Assembly: GCA_022376465.1 (NCBI GenBank)
Contig: JACDTU010000033.1
Location: 1 to 64,000 of the forward strand
Length of the DNA stretch: 64,000 nt
Direction of reading: 5' to 3'
DNA from: Cubamyces lactineus
Taxonomy: Eukaryota; Basidiomycota; Agaricomycetes; Polyporales; Polyporaceae
This document shows positions 20,626-30,682 of the stretch, piece by piece. Both the position numbers and the translations under genes were made by a program. Under the pieces are notes generated by a model. It worked only from the letters and a program-made list of their open reading frames with translations. It was not told the origin of the DNA and did not search any database. Numbering within the stretch: position 1 is the first letter of the stretch; every line of letters begins with the position of its first letter.

Positions 20626-22326
20626 TCAGAATACTGTACCGTCGCTCTCGATGTCAATCGGGGGACCACCCGTGGCAGGGCGCTTCTGCTTCGCGATTTC
20701 GCGCCCACCCTTCCAGGTCGCGCTTTCCAGTACCTGAGCAAGCGTGAGTTGTTCGCGCGTGAGGCCGAGCTGCTTGCGGATCTCATCGGCGATTCTGTCT
20801 CTGTAGCACGATAAGGCACATTTGTCGTCAATACTCTGTGTACCCCCATAAACGTCGTAGAACGATGTTAACGTACAGCTCGATCACAGTCATAGCTCGC
20901 CATTCAATGATTGCTGGGTGCGACGGGGGTAGCTTCGGGATGCCAGAGTTGGGGTCAGGGTATAGCGAGGCATCAAGGGCTCCTGGACGAAGAGACAACA
21001 CGCCCAGGTCGACCAGCAGCCCGCCTGCGAAGGAAGCCGTCGTCAGTTCGATACGGCACACCTTTCAGCAATCGGTGGTATACTCACCGTTCCTGTACTC
21101 GGGCAAGCCGGTCATATGTTCCAGGCCCTCAAACTTCCATCCGAGGACCTTCTCCATGGGCTCGACGAGGCTGTACGTGATCCATCCGGTGAGCTTGTGG
21201 AAAGGGACCAGCTCGTCGCCTTCGGCTTGGGCGTGCTTCTTGAGCGCGTTGCACGGCCACACGTCGCCCAGGGAGATGCCCCCGAGAGAGGTGCGCGTGG
21301 CAGGCCAGATCGGCGCGAGCCCGTCGATAAGCGCGGTCCAGAGCGCGAAGATGTGAACGCGGCGCGCGTCGCTGCTCGCGTCTTGCTTGGAGCCGGCCTC
21401 AAGGAAATCTGCGAGTAGAGACGTTTAGCACAATAGCATAATAACATTAGAGGATGGTACTGTTGAGACAGTGCTCACCGACGAGGTTGCCAGGACGAGG
21501 GGAGTCGCCAAAGTAGGTTGTGTTGGCCTTAAGAGCTTTGCTCAGGTTCACCAGAAGGGATGTTCGCCCTTCAAGGCCAACCATTGGGTTGGACTCGGAG
21601 ACCTGCATAGCAGAGGCGACCTTCGGAACTGTGAGGCGCGCAAGGCCTTCCGCTATTCGACACCAATCAATAAAGGGGTTGCAGGGGATAGAGCATCTCA
21701 CGAACCATCTACTTGATGCGGGTTGTTGCTGTCACTGGAGAATAATCCTTGTTCAAACATCACAATGCTCGCAACGCCGAGGCCCTCTGAGCGCGAGAAT
21801 GTATGGCCGGATATATCCTCCTTGTACGTCCACGCATTGCCGGCACCAGCATCGAGGAGAACGGATACCAGGAATAGATCGATGAGACGGCGGCTGATCT
21901 CCTTCGTATCGGGAGGGTTCGGAGACGACTTCCACTTCTCAATCAAAGGTTGTACTCGAGGTCGTCCTGCATCCAAGTGCCTCCACCTTCCGTGAGGTGG
22001 GATCTACAGTCGACTCATTAGCAAGCATCTTGACTCGACCTGATAGCTAGCAGCTCACAGAAGCGAAATTGCTACCAAAGTCGCGCTGTACAATTGGATG
22101 GTGGTTTAAGCTGGATGCTTGGTAGAACAGTATAGTAAATGAGTACCTTGATGATCTCCACACAGAACGCGGCTGCATCGCGCTCTTTCTCGGGATGATA
22201 ATCGAAGTACTCGAGCTCGCCCTTCTGAGCGAGCGCATGCACGCGCCCGCAACGCTCGCGAATGGCAGGGAGCGTGCGGAGGTATGCGGCGGTTTGGGCT
22301 GGCGAATCGAATGCAATCGGGTTCAT
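20626..22326 (-). CDS. URC4: Uracil catabolism protein 4 (DUF1688)
   Basis: Member of the DUF1688 family, required in the URC uracil-degradation pathway defined in Lachancea; the biochemical step is not well known. Exons: 22147-22326, 22059-22085, 21706-22003, 21479-21652, 21088-21408, 20877-21024 and 20626-20800 (440 residues, normal length). Recognisable blocks are RTLPAIRERCGRVHALA, GRWRHLDAGRPRV, DLFLVSVLLDAGAGNAW, RSEGLGVASIVMFEQGLFSS, NPMVGLEGRTSLLVNL, LVPFHKLTGWITYSLVEP and the C-terminal HPAIIEWRAMTVIELDRIA. Exon 2 is a 27-nt micro-exon (RDFGSNFAS). No other URC genes (URC1, FUR1-like, GTP cyclohydrolase) are in the window, so it is not clustered here. Confidence 0.9.
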
Positions 22327-22777
22327 TGTCGATTGTTGTAGTGTTCGTCGATATTAGAGGTAAACGGTCGAGCTTGGATTGTGCGATAGCTGAGAGACTG
22401 CTCGAGGCGCGCCACGCGCAGACAACGCCACAATCCTAATGCGTCCTATCATCCAGATCTCCGATTGGGTTGCACAGCCATCAGCCTGACTCTTCCACAG
22501 ATACCAGGGCCTACCAGGGCCGGTCGACATCCGGGAATACTTTGCAATCCTCCTAGTCCGTGCTATTTTTCTGGGGAGACTCACCGAAAAGCTTTATCTC
22601 TGATGTCTCTCAATGATGACCTCGATGATGATCGTATTGCTAGATACATGTGCAATACACCCCTGACATCGCCCTCTATGATAGGGTCTCCGACCGCTGC
22701 CCGTGCATGATACAGTCAAGCCGAATCACGATGTATCTACCTGGGCTAGAAGTGCCTGCGCCCGGTGTTCGATTGTC
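22327..22777. other. Intergenic between URC4 and the HET gene
   Basis: A 451-bp stretch holding the URC4 promoter and the 3' end of the HET-domain gene. No gene or repeat is recognised. Confidence 0.4.
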
Positions 22778-25700
22778 TCATGTCAGTTTCAGCCAGCAAA
22801 GGCGAATCGGCTCTCCCAACACCCCTTCTATCCTGTCCCTGCGGCTCAAGAAGAAGTCCTCCTCCACCGCCGAGAGGCGGGTTAGTGCGCACAGTTGGAC
22901 AAATCGTACTTTGCAGGGCCTCTCCTGTAACCATCCGCCCTCCGGTTCCATTGGGACGCCATCGGGAAAGCTGCAATAAGAAATCCCAAGGCACGATACA
23001 GGGGCTTTTGGTGTCGATAGACGCGCCACTTCCTCCATATCCACGAAGAGTAAAGCGTCGCACAGAAGAGGATTATCTGCCGTGAGGGAGTAGATTTGAC
23101 CGGTCAGGGTATTGTGGATTGTAGCTGACCACCGACCATCGTCAGACTGAATTGGTCGTAGATCCGGACGGCCGGCAACGTTGCGCGTATGCAATTGCAA
23201 AGGCAGAACCGTATAATTCACGATGAAGCCGTCTTCAGTGCAGACACCCGTCCCACTTTGCATAGACCATCCCCCAGGCGAGTCTTCCACCAGTTTGCGG
23301 GGAGCCCATCTGAAGCCTTGTACGTATAAGCGAGGGGCGGATCCGAACGGTACTCCTCTGGGTATATCTCGTAGCTGCAGCAGGAGTGACTGCATCCGCC
23401 TGTCCGCGACGGATAGTGAGTCATCGTCGCCGCGCTCTATCTCCAAGAGCTTGCTGACATCGACCCTAGATGGAAGCAAGGTCGAAATAGCGATGAGCTC
23501 GTCTTCGGCCTTAGTAGTGTTTCGCCCCTGTAAGAGCCCAACCACCTCGCCGAACGGGATCTCTGAGAAAGGGCTAGATGGACGAGTGCGGAAGGCAAGG
23601 ATAGGAACGACGGCTATGTAGCGACTGAGCTCTTGGAGTGGACCCTCAGATGGTGACGATATAGACCGGTCTTTTGTCCCAAGGCATTCCTCGACGTCAA
23701 CTGGGCCTTCGGCGAACTCAAAGTATAAATTGCGCGCCAGAAGTCCCTCCTGCAGCGTCCAGACGCGGTGAACCCACGCGGAAGACGCTATTCGCAAGAG
23801 GTTCTGCTCCCAAGGTAAGCCTGTCGAGCACATGCTACGAATGCAGTCGTCAATCACGAGGACCTCCGCCGCATCCTTGTAAGTCCGAGCCATAAGTTGG
23901 ATTGCCCGCTTCCTCTCGCTGCGAGCGCTCGGAACGCACAAAGAGTCCATCCAGAAGGCAGGGGTGTACGAAGCGGCAGGTAGGATTTGTCGGACTAACC
24001 CCGAGATGCGCTGTACGACGCAGGTGGGCAACCCTTTCTCCGTCGTGCTTCCCATTCCTTCTGCCCATACGTGCGAGATCGCCACGTACTTCACCTCGTT
24101 GCTATTGGCAGATAGAACTCGAAGTCCGCGAGTTCCCTCGAATACAACAACTGGGACGCAGCGGCTAGACAGCAGTTGGATCACGTCGTCGAGAGGCGGC
24201 CGAACGTAGTCGCATTGGCACGATGCACTGGTGTGACGAGGGGTGTAGGCATCATCATCTGGGATGGTGTACAGAACGCACGAGTCATCCCGACAGTTTG
24301 CGTGTTCATCTGGGGCCTCCTTGATGAAGGGCGGAAGTTGCATCAGGGTACTGACGACGTACGGATAGAGTGATGCAATAGAGCCGTAGAGGTTGTAGAC
24401 GGTGTGCGCGCACCAGCCGGCAGTGAGCATTTGGGCCTGTCCGTGTTTGACCGCCGCCAATACAGTGACTGGCATGTACGCTTGCAGGCGGAGGAATGCG
24501 TGCAAGGGCTCCATCTCTGGTAAGGCACCCCATCGAGGGTCCGATGTCACTAGGATGGAGAGGGCTATGATGGCGATTATGACTGCAAAGAGCACTTCCG
24601 GCTTCTTTCCCGCAGGAAATCCGACCAGTGTTGCAGTTCCTAAATGGTCTAGCAGAACCTCTTCCTGTAGCGACCCCAACGCCCTACGTAACAGTGCTGC
24701 GACCTGACGCCCGTGTTCCAGATGCAGGGCCTCGTCGCGACCAAGTACAGATTCCCAGAAAACCATGAACCGGAGAAGGCGCTTTCCAGACAGGATGCGC
24801 TCTGATCCGCTAGCGCTTGTCACGAGAAGCGTAGATTCTGGAAGTCGCATGCCAGAAATAGCTTCGAAGAGCCCAAATGTCATAGCACTGAGCCAAAGTG
24901 CGGTGTCGTGGCGCAGGCTGTAGGTATGCCCCAATGGTCGTCGGATGTACGTGTAGCTTGACAAAATAGCGGACATCGCATAGCCGTCGTGGTTTCCGTC
25001 CAGCCAAGGAATATCCAATGGGCATCCGAACCGTCGTTGTGCATTACGAACTAGCTCGCCATCTTCATCAGGAAGGTCATGGTCCGCGAGAGTGAAGTGG
25101 CTGAGAGCTAGGATTGGGGAGTGCATTATCAGCGGCGGAAGAATGCTAATCGGGGGCCACTTACTTGTGGGCAGTATTGTGAGTGATTCTCGCTGTGACT
25201 CTTGTGACCAAGGCATGGGGGACTTAATCACCGAGCTCTCTCTGGTAGCGAATTCGATGACCCAGCGCGAGACAAGGCAGTCTAGGAAGAGCGCTTGATA
25301 TAGATCGGCTTCATTCAAAAAGCCTATGACAGTGTGCGGAAACGCTTGGCAACTACAGCAGGCATGCCAGTGCGGTCCACGGTGTGTACCTTCAACTTGC
25401 ATAGCCAGCACCGCGTAGACAATCCAGGCGAGCGCTCCGCGGCGAGGAGCAATCGCGTGCACGACAAGAGGTCGGTTGTCCGTGTAAGCAACACGCACCA
25501 GGCTCCAGGGGAGGATATCCACGAGGACATTGACTAGCATTCCAAAACATTCAGGACGACCTTTCAACCAATTCACGTTGATGGCGTCCGGCAAGCAGCC
25601 ACTGAACGATGATGTCTGAGGGTATTCCTCTCCGAGATACCGCAGACAGTCGAGGTAGAGGAGGTAGTGAGGATCTGATACCTCAGCGTCCACTTCCATA

Positions 25701-26194
25701 AGCGATAGGGGTTCGCCTGAGACAAGCGCAGAGACGTTCACCTCGGGTTCGAGGCCGATACGGCCGAAGATCCGCGACCATGAAAGACGGGCTGCATTGG
25801 GCTTGGGCTCGGGTCTCTTGTCCGGCTGGCCAAGTTCGTGCAAGTCGAGGAGGATGGTGAGATGGCTTCTACCGGCCGTGTAAATATCAGCCATTGCCAG
25901 CGGAGGAACAGGCAGGAGGGCTGCAGGTGTTTGGACGGGATCATGGTTGTCTTGCTCGTGCGACAACACCTGAGGTTTGTCGGTGTCGTCCGTTGGGTGT
26001 TCTGAACAAATGCAGGGAACCACACTGTCAAGATTTCGATCAGATTCCGTGGCCGGGGAAAGAAACGAGACGATATACCACTGAAGCGTACGATTGAGTA
26101 CGTAGCGCGCTCGTGTGAACATCTGTTTGCAGTTCGTTATAAGTCGTTTGTAGTGGAGGGCACGATGTGCTCGGTCTGGGTCAAGGGAGGCCAT
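22778..26194 (-). CDS. HET (heterokaryon incompatibility) domain protein, intronless
   Basis: A 1138-residue protein in one uninterrupted frame. The HET domain lies at about residues 699-815: YVAISHVWAEGMG, FWMDSLCVPS, AIQLMARTYKDAAEVLVIDD and VHRVWTLQEGLL match its conserved blocks in order. HET domains trigger cell death after non-self fusion in ascomycetes; in basidiomycetes their role is largely unknown. The roughly 690-residue N-terminal part has no NACHT/WD or patatin signature that I can see, but has hydrophobic stretches (AWIVYAVLAM and VLFAVIIAIIALSILV) that may be membrane segments. The C-terminal 300 residues match nothing I know. Absence of introns in 3.4 kb is odd beside neighbours with 3-14 exons. 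Confidence 0.9.
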   Translation of the reverse strand: MASLDPDRAHRALHYKRLITNCKQMFTRARYVLNRTLQWYIVSFLSPATESDRNLDSVVPCICSEHPTDDTDKPQVLSHEQDNHDPVQTPAALLPVPPLAMADIYTAGRSHLTILLDLHELGQPDKRPEPKPNAARLSWSRIFGRIGLEPEVNVSALVSGEPLSLMEVDAEVSDPHYLLYLDCLRYLGEEYPQTSSFSGCLPDAINVNWLKGRPECFGMLVNVLVDILPWSLVRVAYTDNRPLVVHAIAPRRGALAWIVYAVLAMQVEGTHRGPHWHACCSCQAFPHTVIGFLNEADLYQALFLDCLVSRWVIEFATRESSVIKSPMPWSQESQRESLTILPTSKWPPISILPPLIMHSPILALSHFTLADHDLPDEDGELVRNAQRRFGCPLDIPWLDGNHDGYAMSAILSSYTYIRRPLGHTYSLRHDTALWLSAMTFGLFEAISGMRLPESTLLVTSASGSERILSGKRLLRFMVFWESVLGRDEALHLEHGRQVAALLRRALGSLQEEVLLDHLGTATLVGFPAGKKPEVLFAVIIAIIALSILVTSDPRWGALPEMEPLHAFLRLQAYMPVTVLAAVKHGQAQMLTAGWCAHTVYNLYGSIASLYPYVVSTLMQLPPFIKEAPDEHANCRDDSCVLYTIPDDDAYTPRHTSASCQCDYVRPPLDDVIQLLSSRCVPVVVFEGTRGLRVLSANSNEVKYVAISHVWAEGMGSTTEKGLPTCVVQRISGLVRQILPAASYTPAFWMDSLCVPSARSERKRAIQLMARTYKDAAEVLVIDDCIRSMCSTGLPWEQNLLRIASSAWVHRVWTLQEGLLARNLYFEFAEGPVDVEECLGTKDRSISSPSEGPLQELSRYIAVVPILAFRTRPSSPFSEIPFGEVVGLLQGRNTTKAEDELIAISTLLPSRVDVSKLLEIERGDDDSLSVADRRMQSLLLQLRDIPRGVPFGSAPRLYVQGFRWAPRKLVEDSPGGWSMQSGTGVCTEDGFIVNYTVLPLQLHTRNVAGRPDLRPIQSDDGRWSATIHNTLTGQIYSLTADNPLLCDALLFVDMEEVARLSTPKAPVSCLGISYCSFPDGVPMEPEGGWLQERPCKVRFVQLCALTRLSAVEEDFFLSRRDRIEGVLGEPIRLCWLKLT

Positions 26195-26671
26195 GCGGCC
26201 TACGTGATGTATGCAGGAGCTTCAGTTGCGGGAACAAGGTTCATCAATAGCGCCCAATCCCGTAGACAGCCTGTGCCACCATAGCTCGACAGTCCGCTCC
26301 CGTCGATGTCTCTTGGCCTCAAGTTTCCCATCGCACCCTCGACGACGACTCAGGAGCTCTTATGCGCGCTTGCGCTGATGTATGCGACGGTATGTTTGGC
26401 TCTGCATCTGCTTGCGTGGAGTTAGCGTAATGCTATAGAATGAACAAGGAGATGCTGACCATACACTGATTCACTCTGCGCTGGAGTATGCTGACGAATG
26501 ACAATGACTACGAGCTCTACTCACAAACAGAACGCTGTTCCCATATTCTTGAACACTTGGGCGATCATGAGAGCATGGTGCCCTAGAAACAAATGCCACA
26601 TAAGTTAATTCTTATCGTACAACAAATCGTCACCCGCCAGAACATGTCTCTAGCAATTATATAGGCCTGGT
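26195..26671. other. Intergenic, no gene recognised
   Basis: A 477-bp stretch between the start of the HET gene and the end of the EXO84 gene, both on the minus strand. Only short frames occur. Confidence 0.4.
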
Positions 26672-29321
26672 CTAGAACATGCCCTGCCTCTTTGGAAGCT
26701 CGGCGGGGCGCCCCGCAGCACTACCAGGCCGATCCCTAGACCTAGGCGGAGGCGCAGGGCTTCCGCGCAACGACCTCGTTGCGCTGCCTTCGTTCGTCGG
26801 TGTTTGACTTCTGAACGACGCAGAACTTGCAGTTCGAGGAGGAACAGGGGATCGCACCCGTGACGACGTCGGAGACCTCCCGGGAGAAGCTGATATAGGA
26901 GTTGGGACGGCAAGCGAGGGCATGGCGGATAGTGGAGGATTCGAAGACGGCAGTGGCGGTACGGCGGGGACGGGGGTGCGTGAGCGCGACGTCGTGGAGG
27001 ATACCGACGGCGCGGGAGAGCGCGAGCGAACAGGCGTAGATGCCGGGGTGTGGATAGGGTCGGGAGCCCTTTCGCTGTGTGCACGGAAGGGTGGTGGACG
27101 GGTGTTCTCCTTTGGCTTCTCGACAAGCAGGTTATCGAGCAAGAAACGGAAGTCGATGCCGTATTCTTCGAGGAGCTAGGGTGCGACGATGAATAAGAGC
27201 AACTATAGCGAGACAATGGAGCTTGTACCTTCTTGCTCTGGATGTGCGTGATCTGAATCGCCTCCTCGATGACGTGAGGGTCAATATCAGAACTGTATAC
27301 TTGCTTTCTGAACATCTCTGCGTAGAGTTCCACTTGCTGCTTTGCCCACTCAACCAAGCCTAGAACGTGTTTAATCCTTGGCACCGAGTAGAGATATGAG
27401 ATGTACTTACTACTAGCGACCTCATTCTGCTTGAAGCTCGCCAAGAACCAATCGGCAGTATTCTTGATACCGGTGAACACGACGGTGGCGAGGTCCCCTA
27501 TATACGTTCCGATATGTCCCTCGAACGTGATCTTCCGTACGCATTTCTTGATCACGTCGGCTCTTGCCGCAAGGAATGTGCTTCGAGCAGCAGCACCTGC
27601 CTTCAGCCGCACCAATAAGCCAATCAGGCTCACGACCGTTGATTTCCTGTTTGATGGTGCAGACAGGCTCTGGAGTAAAGCAGTCGTGAGCGATGCCTTC
27701 AATGGATTGAGCTTGGCAGCGAGGGGAGGCATGACCGCCAGCTTTCCCTCGCCCTCCTCGACGAGCGCCACAGCGCGGTCCCACTCGCGCAGTGCAATGG
27801 AGACGGTAAGTTCATCGGACCAGTCACCAATCCAGCGTGCGTCCCGCTCCGCCTTCTCCTTTGCGCTTGCTCCCATGTCGCCTGCTTTGTTTGCAAGGTC
27901 CGCCATCCAGTCGGGTAACGGAGGGACACCCTCTCCAGTAAAAGCAAGAGAACCGCGCTGTGTCCTCACCATCAGAACGAAGACGGGAATGCAAGAGATA
28001 TGCACCCACGTCACCACCCATCCACATGCTCTTGCGACGCTGGTGTTCACCTTCACGCTCTTTACGTTTCTTAGCAGCGAGTTCCTCCGCGACGTGACGG
28101 AATTGAGACAACAGGTTCTTCTTGTCGGCTGAGATCTCGGTACGGTAGACATGTGTCTCTTTGCCGTGCCTGATTTTGAAGACATTGGTCATGTCTGCAG
28201 GAGCGCAATCAGTGGGTTGCGAGGGTAACACATTTGCCTTGGAGGACTAACTGGGGGTATCCTTGGTATCCAGTACCAGCATCTCGTTTAGTGGCCAGCA
28301 ACGTTCTGCTACAAGCTTGTCGTTCTCGCCGTTGTTCCTCCGCTTGCGCTTTCGCGCCACGAGGACTGCGTCGTCTAGAAGAACGAATCGCACGGAGTGG
28401 TCCACCTTGTACGTCGCAGGGTTAAGCGCGACCACATTATCGACCTCTGTGATAACGTGCCGACCGGGCGTCGTTGGCACGAACTTGGACGAACCCTCGA
28501 TTTGCATGTGTAAGGTCTGCATCTGGTTCGCATATAGTATACGTAGATCGGCGATGGATGACCGAACGTTCCGCCGTCGTTCTAAGAAGTATGTGAGCGC
28601 ATGATCGAGACCAGTCGACTCTGCTAGTACCTGCAACAGAGGCGGAATCATCGATGTGGAGCAGGGAGGGCATGCCTTTCCACTCGGCCAGCGCGTCCTT
28701 GAACTCGAGCATCTCGTTCTCTAGAGTACTGACCTCCTTCGACACCAGCATGAATTCGGCATAGCTATGAGAGCCTATTAGACATTTGGAACTGCGGAAC
28801 ACGATCATGACGCTAACGCACTTCTTGAAAACGTTCTTCTGGAGATCTACCGCTACGGCATCCTTCTGTCCTTGCAATGAGGATTGTAACGACCTCAGCT
28901 CAGCCTCAGTGGAGTTGGCAAGCTTGAGTTTGAGGTCTGTTGTTATGTCTTGAGGTCCTGCAGATCACAACACTTCGAGAATACACCCACATGCATCCGG
29001 ATCGAAGTCATCCTGGTCCAATAATCGCAGCTCCGACAACATAGGGTCCTCCTTCGGCTCCTCGGTGAAGCTTTGCTCGTCCTGCCTTGACTGCGTCGCG
29101 CGCAACCCGATCGGTATTGCAGGCACATCTGGCACAGAGGCGTCGGTGGGCGCGGATATGTCTGCGTAACGCATCGACATCCGCTTCTTCATCTTCTCCC
29201 CCACACGCGTTGCGCGACGGTCTGCATTTCGTGCCGCAGGTTTGGGTGCTCTAATCGTGCCCTGACGCTGCGTGCTCTTAGGCCGCGATTCTGAAGGCTT
29301 CCTCGACCTGAGAGACTGCAT
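26672..29321 (-). CDS. EXO84: Exocyst complex component Exo84
   Basis: Subunit of the octameric exocyst that tethers secretory vesicles at the plasma membrane. Exons: 28991-29321, 28822-28936, 28631-28764, 28252-28581, 28015-28194, 27411-27932, 27229-27359 and 26672-27175 (748 residues, in the fungal range). The N-terminal Vps51-like segment has LKLKLANSTEAELRSLQ and KNYAEFMLVSKEVSTLE. A PH-type domain follows (RHVITEVDNVVALNP, VRFVLLDDAVLVARK, NVFKIRHGKETHVYR). The helical C-terminal exocyst domain contains PPLPDWMADLA and EWAKQQVELYAEMFRKQVY. The last 150 residues are Ser/Pro/Arg-rich and probably disordered. The junction after KSMWMGG has two equivalent splice options differing by one residue. 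Confidence 0.92.
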
Positions 29322-29663
29322 TTCGGACCAAGGTGTTCCAGATGTATGCCGTTAGCCACAAGCCGTCCGTCCGGGGTATAATGCACCAGAGATAGCGAAA
29401 GCTGGAGATATCGTTAGTTGGGGTTCTCGCGCCTAGGTATATAGAGAACAAAGCAGGGTCGGGAGAGTCAGCTAGAAGTAATACAGAACAAGATGGCGGT
29501 AACAACGGAGTTGACTGTCGCGTTGCAGCTTGTAGTGATTATGGGCGCTTGTATGTCTAGGCCAGGAAAACCCTAACCTGAGGCGAGCTCATACCACGGG
29601 CGCTCCGCCACACTACTCGGAACTCTTGGCTCATGCGATCACTTCAGCTCAGTCGCGTTCACG
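29322..29663. other. Divergent promoter region (EXO84 / coiled-coil gene)
   Basis: Only 342 bp separate the two divergent start codons, so both promoters are likely shared or overlapping. No clear TATA box is seen. Confidence 0.45.
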
Positions 29664-30026
29664 ATGCCTTCATCTCTTCCGAATGGTAACCCGCCGAAAC
29701 AAAGTGGAGGAGACAGTTCAAGCTCGTTGGAGGCAGACATAGCCCTGCTGTCTAACCTACTCTCCCAGAACGTCGATGAATTTGATCCTGATGTCGCTGA
29801 AGTGCTCCGGAGGCTCGAGGCCGCGGAGGGCATCGCGGAGGGTGTGGAGAGTCGATTAGATGGAATCATCGATCATCTGGACAACCTTCTCAGTGACCTG
29901 GAGTCCCGGGCTGCACCTGGACAAGGGACGGCTGCGACACAATCGTCAGCCGTAGTGGAGGAAGTCGTTGTTATCTCAAGCTCTGATACAAAATCTGGAA
30001 GTACGGATGAGAGGACCTCAAGCTGA
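29664..30026 (+). CDS. Small conserved coiled-coil protein
   Basis: A single-exon gene of 120 residues. The N-terminus is polar and Ser-rich. Residues about 25-85 have heptad-like spacing of Leu/Ile/Val (LLSNLLSQNVDEFDP, then GIIDHLDNLLSDLE) and should form one or two long helices. The tail is Ser/Thr-rich. It looks like small uncharacterised fungal proteins of the same plan, possibly a small complex subunit, but I cannot assign a function. It is likely real because the frame is codon-biased like its neighbours, has a clean ATG and stop, and opens from a compact shared promoter with EXO84. Confidence 0.6.
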   Translation: MPSSLPNGNPPKQSGGDSSSSLEADIALLSNLLSQNVDEFDPDVAEVLRRLEAAEGIAEGVESRLDGIIDHLDNLLSDLESRAAPGQGTAATQSSAVVEEVVVISSSDTKSGSTDERTSS

Positions 30027-30682
30027 GTTGGACTGTGCTGCGGCTACATCTGTTCAGGTTACACCATATCATGATTCGTGAGTACATAACGACACTCTGA
30101 CATTGTTAACATCTTACATCTCTTAATCTTTGCGCCTGTAGTCGTCTAGGTTAGCTACTTCAGAAGACAGGCGAGATATCGGTTCCCTCAACAATAGGCG
30201 AAGGATGATCCGATGCTTATACTGAGCCTCTGTATGTGGCCGTACACTATAATCATACTGGTACTACATGGTAATCCGTCGCAGGACTCGGAGTTTGCTG
30301 GTTCCGACTCTCATACAGCGGTACAATGTATGATGATCGTTGTATCGATGACTCACTCTCGTACCGGCACTACTGGCCGTGATTTGCGATCCTAAGACCA
30401 CGACATGCCTCAAGTATGCTGCAGTCACCTATGCATGCCCACAAACCCACGCGAGTTTCTCGCATTGTCGAACGTCAAAACAGATCTACAGTACTCGCTT
30501 GAGTTAACGGGCGCCTAACTACCGCCCGAAAGAAGCGCCTGCATTGTGGCGTCTTGTCCATCTTGTTTCTCGACCAACACACCTGGGTAGCGGTGGTCGC
30601 CCCGCTTGTCGTCTCTGCTTTGCATCTGTCGTCCTACTTTCCTCTATATTGTACCTTGTAACGATAATCTCACGACGACACA
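30027..30682. other. Intergenic, no gene recognised
   Basis: A 656-bp stretch between the coiled-coil gene and THOC1. Relatively AT-richer, with short frames only; presumably the 3' UTR of one and the promoter of the other. Confidence 0.4.

Noticed and set aside
9767..22326. A secondary-metabolite or catabolic gene cluster around the epimerase, PEP-mutase-like and URC4 genes
   Set aside because: Neighbours are unrelated housekeeping genes and no pathway partners, transporter or regulator lie beside them.
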